DNA of 64,000 bases from Burkholderiaceae bacterium (lineage in GTDB: Bacteria; Pseudomonadota; Gammaproteobacteria; Burkholderiales; Burkholderiaceae_C), in contig JAGOPK010000006.1 in assembly GCA_017992055.1 (NCBI GenBank), positions 45,249 through 109,248 on the forward strand, written 5' to 3'. The translations under genes were made by a program, and so were the position numbers. The notes under the pieces are model-generated. The model searched no databases. It was not told the DNA's origin and saw only the letters and a program-made list of their open reading frames with translations. This document shows positions 16,110 through 23,539 of the stretch, one piece after another. How positions within the stretch are numbered: position 1 is the first letter of the stretch; each line of letters opens with the position of its first letter.

Positions 16110-17304
16110 GCTGCGCCACCGGCCGCCGCGCCAGCGCCGCGCCGGCCCACAGGCTCAGGCCCATGGCCGCCAGCAGCCAGGCCAGGCCCACCCAGTGCAG
16201 CTGGCCGAAGCCACCGCCGGCCAGCAGCGCGCCACCACCGATGGCGCCCAGCGCCTGGCCGCTGTACATGGCCGAGGTGTTCAGCGCCACCAGGGCCGGC
16301 GCCAGCGCCGGCGCCGCCAGTGACAGCCGCACCTGCTGGGCCGAGTTGGAGGCAAAGCAGGCCAGGCCCCAGGGCGCGATCACCAGCAGCATGCTGGCCA
16401 GGCCGGTGCCCAGCGGCCACAGCAGCAGGCTGGTGGCCATCAGCGCCAGCGTGGCCAGCACCAGGCGTGGCGCGCCCAGGCGGTCGATGCGCCGCGACAG
16501 CCACACATTGCCGGCCACGCCCAGCGCGCCGAAGGCGAAGAACAGGCCGCTGACCTGGGCCGCGCCGGCCTCCAGCACCTGGCGGTAGTAGGGCGCCAGG
16601 TAGGCGAACAAGGTGAACTGGCCCGAGGCCGAGAACAGCGTCACCGCCACCATCGCCAGCAGGGCCGGATGGGTGGCCACCTGGGCCCAGCCGGCGCGCG
16701 ACATGGCCGGCGGCCGCACGCCGTCGGGCATGGCCCGCCACACGGCCCAGGCGCCGGCCGCGGCCAGCGCGGCCACGCCGGCAAAGGCCGCGCGCCAGCC
16801 CAGGGTCTCGCCGATCCAGGCCGCCAGCGGCATGCCGGCCACCGAGGCCAGGCTCCAGCCCAGGAACACGAAGGTGATGGCGCGGCCGCGCTGCTCCGGC
16901 GGGGCCATCACCGCGATCGCCGCCGCCGCCTGCGGCGAAAACACCGCCGCCGCCAGCACCGCGATGGCGCGCACTGGCATCAGCGCCGCATAACCCGGCA
17001 TCAGCGCGCACAGGGCATGGCCCAGCGCATACCAGACCAGGGACCAGGCCAGCAGCCGGCGCCGGTCGAAGCCGGCCACCACCGCCGCGGCCAGCGGCGC
17101 GCCCAGCGCGATGACCACCGCGGCCACGCTGATCAGCTGGCCGGCCACCGGCACGCTGACCTGCAGGCTGCGCGCCAGGTCGTTGAGCGTGCCGGCCGTG
17201 ACCATCACGCCGCAGCCGATGGCGAAGTTGCCGAACAGCAGGGCCCAGCGGGCGCGGGCCAGCGCGGCAGCAGCGTCGGCCGGGGCCGCCGCCGCGGCGT
17301 TCAA
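16102..17304 (-). CDS. MFS transporter, AraJ/sugar-efflux-like
   Basis: About 400 residues with twelve membrane segments, resembling the AraJ/YdhP group of MFS exporters (opening ALLFGNFAIGCGVMVTAGTLNDLARSL and a first-half PPEQRGRAITFVFLG). No ATG is available near the domain start; the best start is a TTG at 17304 that overlaps the stop of the dehydrogenase gene (TTGA). Its own stop overlaps chrA by 8 bp. The long open frame upstream is a shadow of the dehydrogenase. Substrate unknown. Confidence 0.83.
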   Translation of the reverse strand: MNAAAAAPADAAAALARARWALLFGNFAIGCGVMVTAGTLNDLARSLQVSVPVAGQLISVAAVVIALGAPLAAAVVAGFDRRRLLAWSLVWYALGHALCALMPGYAALMPVRAIAVLAAAVFSPQAAAAIAVMAPPEQRGRAITFVFLGWSLASVAGMPLAAWIGETLGWRAAFAGVAALAAAGAWAVWRAMPDGVRPPAMSRAGWAQVATHPALLAMVAVTLFSASGQFTLFAYLAPYYRQVLEAGAAQVSGLFFAFGALGVAGNVWLSRRIDRLGAPRLVLATLALMATSLLLWPLGTGLASMLLVIAPWGLACFASNSAQQVRLSLAAPALAPALVALNTSAMYSGQALGAIGGGALLAGGGFGQLHWVGLAWLLAAMGLSLWAGAALARRPVAQHG

Positions 17305-18308
17305 CGGATCACCTTCAGCGCCTCGGGGTTGACGATGTTCGTCGGCTGATTGCGGATGAAGTTGACGATGTTCTGGAACGCCGCGCCGAAGTACATCTCG
17401 TAGCTGTCCTGCTCGACATAGCCGATGTGAGGCGTGCAGATGGCGTTTTCCAGGCGCAGCAGCGGATGGCCCTGCAGGATGGGCTCGCTCTCGAACACAT
17501 CCACCGCGGCCAGGCCCGGCCGGCCCTTGTTGAGTGCCGAGACCAGGGCGTTTTCTTCCACCAGCTCGGCGCGCGAGGTGTTGACGAACAGCGCCGAGGG
17601 CTTCATGCGCGACAGCAGCTCCAGCCGCACGATGCCGCGGCTGCCCTCGGACAGGCGCAGGCTGACGCTGAGCACATCCGAATCCTCGAACAGCGCTTCG
17701 CAGCTGGGTGCGGTCTCGTAGCCGTCGGCCTCGGCCCGGGCGCGCGACTCGGCGCTGCCCCAGACCACCACGCGCATGCCGAAGGCGCGGCCGTAGCCGC
17801 AGACCAGGCTGCCGACCTTGCCATAGCCCCACACGCCCAGGGTCTTGCCACGCAGCACCATGCCGATGCCGAAGTTGGGCGGCATCGATGCCGACTTCAT
17901 GCCGCTTTGCTGCCAGGCGCCGTGCTTGAGGTTGCCGATGTACTGCGGCAGCCGGCGCATCGCGGCCATGATCAGCGACCAGGTCAGCTCGGCCGGCGCC
18001 ACCGGCGAGCCCACGCCCTCGGCCACGGCAATGCCCAGCCGGGTGCAGGTCTCGACGTCGATGTGGCTGCCGATGCGCCCGGTCTGGGCGATCAGGCGCA
18101 GCCGGGGCAGTTTTTCCAGCAGGGCGCGCGGAAAGGCCGTGCGTTCGCGGATCAGCACCAGCACCTCGGCGTCGCGCAGCCGCACCGACAGCTGGCCGAT
18201 GCCCTTGACGGTGTTGGTGAAGACCTTGGCGTTGAAGGGCTCCAGCAGCGACGCGCATTGCAGCTTGCGCACCGCATCCTGGTAGTCGTCGAGGATGATG
18301 ATGTTCAT
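17301..18308 (-). CDS. D-2-hydroxyacid dehydrogenase family protein
   Basis: 335 residues of the NAD-dependent D-2-hydroxyacid dehydrogenase family, phosphoglycerate-dehydrogenase-like. The dinucleotide-binding motif is GYGKVG (161-166, in LGVWGYGKVGS); catalytic residues fit Arg246 (NTSRAELVE), Glu275 (VFESEP) and His294 (CTPHIGY). The substrate is unknown. It is first in a five-gene minus-strand operon with an MFS exporter, two ChrA halves and a LysE exporter, joined by 4-8 bp overlaps and one 22-bp gap. Confidence 0.9.
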   Translation of the reverse strand: MNIIILDDYQDAVRKLQCASLLEPFNAKVFTNTVKGIGQLSVRLRDAEVLVLIRERTAFPRALLEKLPRLRLIAQTGRIGSHIDVETCTRLGIAVAEGVGSPVAPAELTWSLIMAAMRRLPQYIGNLKHGAWQQSGMKSASMPPNFGIGMVLRGKTLGVWGYGKVGSLVCGYGRAFGMRVVVWGSAESRARAEADGYETAPSCEALFEDSDVLSVSLRLSEGSRGIVRLELLSRMKPSALFVNTSRAELVEENALVSALNKGRPGLAAVDVFESEPILQGHPLLRLENAICTPHIGYVEQDSYEMYFGAAFQNIVNFIRNQPTNIVNPEALKVIR

Positions 18309-18402
18309 GGCGTGAGCCGGGGATTGTGCCCGCTCGGCGCATGACCCTGCTGTCCGCCGCTAGCATGCCGGCCGCAGATCATCCCAGCCCGAGGAGACAC
18401 CG

Positions 18403-18921
18403 ATGAGCGACACCCCGATCACCCTGCACAGCGCCAGCCTGCCCGTGCTGCAGCGCCAGCTGACCGCCCTGCTGGGCTGGCTGGACAAGGCCGAGGCCCA
18501 TGCCCAGGCGCGCGGCTTCGACACCGCCAACTACCTGCAGCTGCGCCTGGCGCCGGACATGCTGCCCTTTGTGAGCCAGATCCGCATCGCCAGCGACACC
18601 GCCAAGGGCTGCGCGGCGCGCCTGTCCGGCAGCACCCCGCCGGTGTTCGAGGACAACGAGACCAGCCTGGCCGAGCTGCGCGAGCGCGTTCGCCGCACGC
18701 TGGACTACCTGGCTTCGGTGCCGGCCGAGCAGATCGTCGGCAGCGAGGGGCGGGCCATCAGCATTCCGCTGCGCAACCGCGAGCCGCTGCAGTTCGACGG
18801 CCTGGGCTATCTGCAGCACTGGGCGCTGCCCAATTTCTTCTTCCACTGCAGCATGGCCTATGCGCTGCTGCGCCACGCCGGCGTGGCCCTGGGCAAGGCG
18901 GATTTCCTGGCCGGGCGCTGA
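18403..18921 (+). CDS. DUF1993 family protein
   Basis: A 172-residue helical protein of the DUF1993 family, recognisable by LQLRLAPDMLPFVSQIRIASD and the C-terminal FFFHCSMAYALLRHAGVALGKADFL, features of a DinB-like four-helix fold. Function is unknown. A GAGGAG lies 8 bases before ATG 18403. The gene diverges from the dehydrogenase operon and is followed by the palindromic repeat element at 18951. Confidence 0.87.
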   Translation: MSDTPITLHSASLPVLQRQLTALLGWLDKAEAHAQARGFDTANYLQLRLAPDMLPFVSQIRIASDTAKGCAARLSGSTPPVFEDNETSLAELRERVRRTLDYLASVPAEQIVGSEGRAISIPLRNREPLQFDGLGYLQHWALPNFFFHCSMAYALLRHAGVALGKADFLAGR

Positions 18922-18950
18922 AGCCTGCGGTCCGATCAAGCGCGGCCCGA

Positions 18951-19029
18951 CCGAGCGCCGGGCCGCCCCAAGCCGGTCGGGCGACCCGCCCGGCGGGTGG
19001 CGCCGCGTACCCGCGGCGCCGGGTGCCCC
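18951..19029. repeat. GC-rich intergenic palindromic repeat, copy 1
   Basis: A 79-bp element nearly identical to 51314-51391. It contains ACCCGCC-C-GGCGGGT and a perfect 9-bp hairpin GGCGCCGCG-TACC-CGCGGCGCC. It fills the gap between the convergent DUF1993 gene (ends 18921) and the unknown gene ending at 19033, so transcripts from both sides run into its hairpins. It is probably a REP-like or bidirectional terminator-like element. Confidence 0.85.
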
Positions 19030-19032
19030 AGG

Positions 19033-19437
19033 CTAGGCCCTGACGCCGTAGGGCAGCAGCTCGCCGTGGTCGGGGAAGACGCTGTCCAGCGCCTCGTGCA
19101 GCTCGCCGCGCACGCGCTCGGCGGTGCGGCCTTCGCGTGACAGGGCCTCGAACACCGCGCCGCGCAGCAGCCACAGGTCCAGCACCTCCTGGGTCTGGCG
19201 CACCTGCCAGCGCAGCCAGGTGGCGCGGCTGGCGCGGTCGTGTTCGTCGAGCAGGGCCACGGCGTTCATGAAGCGCTGCTTCAGCGCGACAAAGCTGCGC
19301 CGGGCGGCGATGCGCGCATGGCGGTCCTGCGGCAGGCCGAATTCGCCATGGCGCGGCAGCGCCGGCGGCAGGGGCTGGAAGGATGCCGAGGGCAGCTCAG
19401 CCCAGGTACTGCAGGCCGGCAACATGGCGTGGCTCAT
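19033..19437 (-). CDS. Hypothetical protein
   Basis: 134 residues, not recognised. It is soluble and rich in Arg, Ala and Leu, with a helical middle (residues 45-110) containing FVALKQRFMNAVALLDEHD and TWLRWQVRQTQEVLDLWLLRG. Its ATG at 19437 overlaps the stop of the upstream gene by 4 bp, so the two hypothetical genes are translationally coupled and probably act together. No signal peptide or membrane segment. Coding is supported by the overlap and the absence of a better frame. Confidence 0.62.
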   Translation of the reverse strand: MSHAMLPACSTWAELPSASFQPLPPALPRHGEFGLPQDRHARIAARRSFVALKQRFMNAVALLDEHDRASRATWLRWQVRQTQEVLDLWLLRGAVFEALSREGRTAERVRGELHEALDSVFPDHGELLPYGVRA

Positions 19438-19886
19438 CCGTTCAGCGTGGGGTGGCCGATGCGCGGGGCGCGCACCGGGAAATGGCGGTTCAGGCGCTGC
19501 AGCCGGCGGCCGGCCTCGGACTCGCTGCGCAGCGTCGCCACCTCGCCATACAGTGGCAGGCGCAGATGCCACAGCTCGCGCAGCGAGCGGGCACGGGCCA
19601 CGCGCTCGCACAGGTCCCAGGCGCCGGCGCTGTTCAGGTCGCCGAGGGCGTCCTGGAACTCGTCGCGGGCCTGGGTCAGCCGGTCGGTGGGACGCTGGGT
19701 GCTGCCCAGCCAGCCCGGATGGGCATTCAGCCAGCGCTGCAGCCGGCCGCGCCAGCTCAGCGACGAGGGCCACAGCTCGGGCGGGCAGACCTCGATGCGG
19801 CTGTGCATCAGGCTGCTGGGTGGCGCTTGGCGGCGGGCGACGAGGCGGGACATCCAGCGGGGCAGGGGAGTGGGCGACTGCAACAT
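19434..19886 (-). CDS. Hypothetical protein
   Basis: About 150 residues from ATG 19886 (an in-frame ATG at 19958 would add 24). Not recognised. The sequence is charged and predicted soluble, with short Trp-containing segments (SLSWRGRLQRWLNAHPGWLG) and a C-terminal part rich in Arg and Leu (LHRLPLYGE-like region followed by RRLQRLNRHFP). It overlaps the next hypothetical gene by 4 bp and diverges from the penicillin-acylase-family gene. I can only say that the pair looks like a small operon. Confidence 0.6.
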   Translation of the reverse strand: MLQSPTPLPRWMSRLVARRQAPPSSLMHSRIEVCPPELWPSSLSWRGRLQRWLNAHPGWLGSTQRPTDRLTQARDEFQDALGDLNSAGAWDLCERVARARSLRELWHLRLPLYGEVATLRSESEAGRRLQRLNRHFPVRAPRIGHPTLNG

Positions 19887-20104
19887 GGCGTGTACTTCGG
19901 CAACAGACTGGCATGTCTGTAGGCTGAGGGCGATTGTTCGCAGCCGACCGCCCTGCATTGAGGCAAACAGCGCCGGCAGAACGGCCAGTTCGCCACGCTG
20001 CGCCGCCGTTGGCGGGGCGATGGCCGTCTACACGCTGTTACGCTTGCCGCCGCCGCAAAGTGAGCCGCAGCCGGAACCCCGGCCGGGCTTGGAGGAGTAC
20101 CACG

Positions 20105-22585
20105 ATGCCGGGAAGCTGGGGACGCCGTGTGCTGGCAGCGCTGCTGCTGTTGCTGGTGGGGGCGCTGGCCGCGGGCTGGATCTACAGCCGCCGCGTGCTG
20201 CCGCAGACCGAGGGCCGGCTGGCCCTGGCCGGCGCCCGGGCTGAGATCCGCATCGAGCGCGACGGCCATGGCATCCCGACCATCCAGGCCGGCAGCGTGC
20301 ACGACGCCATGTTCGGCCTGGGCGTGGCCCATGCGCAGGACCGGCTGTGGCAGATGGAGATGCACCGCCGCATCGCCGCCGGCCGCCTGGCCGAGACCTT
20401 TGGCGAGGCGGCGCTCGATACCGATCGCTTCCTGCGCATCCTGGGCGTACGCCGCGCCGCCGCCGCGCAATGGGCCCGCGTCGGCCCGGCCGCGCGCGAG
20501 GCGCTCGGCGCCTATGCCGCCGGCGTCAATGCCTATCTGGCGCAGCTGCCGGCGCGGCCGCCCGAATTTGTCATCCTCGGCATCCAGCCCGAGCCCTGGA
20601 CGCCCGAGGACAGCCTGGGCTGGGCCATCATGATGGCGGTGGACCTGGGCGCCAACTGGCAGGCCGAGGTGCTGCGCCTGCGCCTGGCGATGAAGCTGCC
20701 CAAGCCGCGCATCGACGAGCTGATGCCACCCTATGCCGGCGACCCGGTGCCGCAGACCCAGGACTATGCGGCGCTGTACCGCAGCCTGCGCCTGGATGCG
20801 CGCCAGGCGGCCAATGGCGCCGGCGGCGGCGGGGCGCTGGACGAGGGCCTGCTGCAGCGCCTGCTGGCCGCCGCGCCCACGGCCGAGATCGAGGGCCTGG
20901 GCTCCAACAGCTGGGTGCTGGCCGGCAGCCGCAGCGCCACCGCCAAGCCGCTGCTGGCCAACGACCCGCACCTGAAGCTGAGCACGCCGGCGCTGTGGTA
21001 CTTCGCGCGGCTCAAGGCCCCGGGCCTGGACATCGCCGGCGCCAGCATGCCCGGCCTGCCCAGCCTGGTGATGGGCCAGAACGCCAGCCTGGCCTGGGGC
21101 CTGACCAACACCGGCCCCGATGTGCAGGACAGCTATCTGGAGCAGATCAACCCGGCCGACCCCAGCCAGTACCGCACGCCCGAAGGCTGGGCGCCGTTCG
21201 AGACCCGGCAGGAAACGATCAAGGTCAAGGGCAAGCCGGCGGTGCAGCTCAGCGTGCGCGCCACCCGCCACGGGCCGGTGATCTCGGATGCCGGCGCCGC
21301 CACCGGCGCCACCGAGGAGGCGCTGGGCCCACGCTCGGCGCCCACCCATGTGCTGGCGCTGCGCTGGACCGGCCTGGATGCCGATGCCGACATCGTCGGC
21401 ACGGCGCTGAAGATGGCCGGCGCGGCCACGGTGGAGCAGTTCATCCAGGCCTCGCGCACCTGGGTCGCGCCGATGCAGAACATGGCCGTGGCCGACGCGG
21501 CCGGTGCCATCGCCCTGGTCTCGCCGGGCCGCGTGCCCAAGCGGCGCGCCGACAACGACCTGCAGGGCCTGGCGCCCGCACCCGGCTGGGACGCCCGCTA
21601 CGACTGGGACGGCTACCTGCCGGTGGACGAGCTGCCCCAGGTGCGCAACCCGGCGCGTGGCTTCGTCGCCAATGCCAACCAGAAGATCACGCCGCCGGGC
21701 TATCCGCACCACATCAGCCACCAGTGGGCCGCGCCCTACCGCCACCAGCGCATCGAGCAGCTGATCGAGGCCCGGCCCACGCACAGCCTGGACGACCTGG
21801 CGGCGATGCAGGCCGACATCAAGTCGCTGGCCGTTGAACGCCTGCTGCCACGGCTGCTGGCGGCGCGCAGCGAGCATCCGCTGGCCGCCGCGGCCCTGGC
21901 CCAGCTGCAGGGCTTCGACGGCACGATGGCCGCCGACAAGGCCGCGCCGCTGATCTTCTGGGCCTGGAACCGCCAGCTCGGCAAGCGTGTGATCGAGGAC
22001 GAGGTCGGCGAAGCCCTCTACGAGCGCATGCTGGGCCAGCGTGGTTACTTCGATGCGCTGGAAGGCGTGCTGGCCCGCGACGACAGCTGGTGGTGCGACG
22101 ACAAGACCACGCCGGTGGTCGAGAACTGCGAGCAGCAGGTGGGCGAGGCCCTGACCGCGGCGCTGGACGAGCTGAAGGCCCTGCAAGGCCCCGATCCGGC
22201 GGCCTGGCAATGGGGCAAGGCCCATCAGGCGCGCTCCGAGCACCGGCCGTTTTCGCGCATCAAGCAGCTGGCGCGCTGGTTCGAGGTGCGCGAGCCGGTG
22301 GGCGGCGACACCTACACCGTCAACGTCAGCCGCGTCAGCCTGAAGGCCGACAGCGCCACCGGCGAGCACTACCTGGACGAGCACGGCCCGTCGCTGCGTG
22401 CGCTGTACGACCTGGCCGACCGCAGCCGCTCGCGCATCATCCACAGCACCGGCCAGAGCGGCATTCCCTGGAGTCCGCTGTACCGCAGCTTCTCGGCCAT
22501 CTGGCGCGACGTGGGCTATGTGCCGCTGTTTGCGCCGGCCGGATCGCCGGTGCAGGTGCTGGAGCTGGTGCCGGCGGGGCGCTGA
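20105..22585 (+). CDS. Penicillin acylase family N-terminal nucleophile hydrolase
   Basis: 826 residues with an N-terminal signal or membrane anchor (VLAALLLLLVGALAAGWIYS), indicating a periplasmic enzyme. Self-processing is predicted at Gly266-Ser267 in GLGSNSWVLAG, giving a beta chain that starts Ser-Asn as in penicillin G acylase. Other family stretches are GVAHAQDRLWQMEMHRR, LLANDPHL and WGLTNTGPDVQD. Relatives cleave beta-lactam side chains or acyl-homoserine lactones; the natural substrate here is unknown. ATG 20105 is preceded by GGAGGAG. Four Cys residues near 670 (WWCDD, ENCEQQ) may form a disulfide. Confidence 0.9.
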   Translation: MPGSWGRRVLAALLLLLVGALAAGWIYSRRVLPQTEGRLALAGARAEIRIERDGHGIPTIQAGSVHDAMFGLGVAHAQDRLWQMEMHRRIAAGRLAETFGEAALDTDRFLRILGVRRAAAAQWARVGPAAREALGAYAAGVNAYLAQLPARPPEFVILGIQPEPWTPEDSLGWAIMMAVDLGANWQAEVLRLRLAMKLPKPRIDELMPPYAGDPVPQTQDYAALYRSLRLDARQAANGAGGGGALDEGLLQRLLAAAPTAEIEGLGSNSWVLAGSRSATAKPLLANDPHLKLSTPALWYFARLKAPGLDIAGASMPGLPSLVMGQNASLAWGLTNTGPDVQDSYLEQINPADPSQYRTPEGWAPFETRQETIKVKGKPAVQLSVRATRHGPVISDAGAATGATEEALGPRSAPTHVLALRWTGLDADADIVGTALKMAGAATVEQFIQASRTWVAPMQNMAVADAAGAIALVSPGRVPKRRADNDLQGLAPAPGWDARYDWDGYLPVDELPQVRNPARGFVANANQKITPPGYPHHISHQWAAPYRHQRIEQLIEARPTHSLDDLAAMQADIKSLAVERLLPRLLAARSEHPLAAAALAQLQGFDGTMAADKAAPLIFWAWNRQLGKRVIEDEVGEALYERMLGQRGYFDALEGVLARDDSWWCDDKTTPVVENCEQQVGEALTAALDELKALQGPDPAAWQWGKAHQARSEHRPFSRIKQLARWFEVREPVGGDTYTVNVSRVSLKADSATGEHYLDEHGPSLRALYDLADRSRSRIIHSTGQSGIPWSPLYRSFSAIWRDVGYVPLFAPAGSPVQVLELVPAGR

Positions 22586-22608
22586 GGCGTCACCGCGGCG
22601 GATCGGCC

Positions 22609-22956
22609 ATGACAAGCTTGCGCAAGTTCTTGAGAGCCTGGATGGCTCTGTCGATCGGGCTGATATCGCCGCCGGCCCTGCTGCTTTTCCTCGACGACAT
22701 CTGCGGTCCGAGCACCATGATCATGGTGGTGCCGCTCATCGCCGGGCTTCCCTGGGATTGGCTGCTGATCAGAGTGTCCGGTGTGGAGTTCTCCGTCGAG
22801 ATGCCCGATGGCCGTCTCTGCTTGACCTCGGCCATTCGATGGATCGTGCTGGTTTCGCTGACCCTGAACCTGGGTGTCCTGGTCTTGCTTTGGCATCTTC
22901 GCGACTTGCTTGCCGAGTTCCGACGCGAGAGGCAAAAGCAGCAGGCGCCGGACTGA
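22609..22956 (+). CDS. Small membrane protein of unknown function
   Basis: 115 residues with two or three hydrophobic segments (MALSIGLISPPALLLFL, MIMVVPLIAGLPW and IVLVSLTLNLGVLVLLW) and a charged C-terminus, so probably an inner-membrane protein. Not recognised. Base composition from about 22600 to 23080 is noticeably less GC-rich than the surroundings, suggesting a less constrained or acquired segment. Starts 23 bp after the acylase gene. Confidence 0.6.
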   Translation: MTSLRKFLRAWMALSIGLISPPALLLFLDDICGPSTMIMVVPLIAGLPWDWLLIRVSGVEFSVEMPDGRLCLTSAIRWIVLVSLTLNLGVLVLLWHLRDLLAEFRRERQKQQAPD

Positions 22957-23080
22957 TCGATCTCGGGCGGATGGCGATGACTGTGTGCCCGACCGACGCC
23001 TCATCTCTGTTCGCCTTCGGCGACTTGCAGTGCGTCAGTGCCAAGGCTCATCAGCCGCCGCTGGTGACAGCTCGCCCGCC

Positions 23081-23539
23081 ATGAACCCGCCCGCCGATCC
23101 GGCCGCCACCGTGCGCCTATTTGTCTACGGCACGCTGAAGCAGGGCTTTCCCAACCACCACCACAACCGCGGACGGCGGCTGCCGGGCGAGTTCCGCACC
23201 CGGCTGGCCCATCCGATGTGGGTGGTGCGCCTGCCCAACGAGGACCGCGCGCCCTGGCTGATGGACCAGCCGGGCCAGGGCCTGCAGGTCACCGGCCAGG
23301 TCTACGAGGTGACGGCCGCCGAACTGCCAGCGCTAGACCGGCTGGAGGAGGTGGGACAGCCCAGCGGCTATGTGCGCGTGGCCATCGAGTTGGAGCCGGC
23401 CGATGGTGACGGCCAGGCCTTCTGCGCCCAGGCCTATCTCAAGCCGGCCAGCCAGCTGCCGCAGTGCCTGCAGCGCGAGGGGCCGTATGCGGACTACACG
23501 CTGGTCCTGGCCGAAGGCTACTGGCTGGTGCAGGACTGA
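23081..23539 (+). CDS. Gamma-glutamylcyclotransferase family protein
   Basis: 152 residues with the gamma-glutamylcyclotransferase-like (BtrG/YtfP) fold. The substrate-binding loop YGTLKQG is at 16-22 and the catalytic glutamate is Glu89 or Glu90 in LDRLEEVGQPSGYVR. Such enzymes release 5-oxoproline from gamma-glutamyl amines or peptides. The insert NHHHNRGRR after the loop is a local feature. The 3' end overlaps the convergent acyl-CoA synthetase gene by 22 bp. Confidence 0.87.
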   Translation: MNPPADPAATVRLFVYGTLKQGFPNHHHNRGRRLPGEFRTRLAHPMWVVRLPNEDRAPWLMDQPGQGLQVTGQVYEVTAAELPALDRLEEVGQPSGYVRVAIELEPADGDGQAFCAQAYLKPASQLPQCLQREGPYADYTLVLAEGYWLVQD

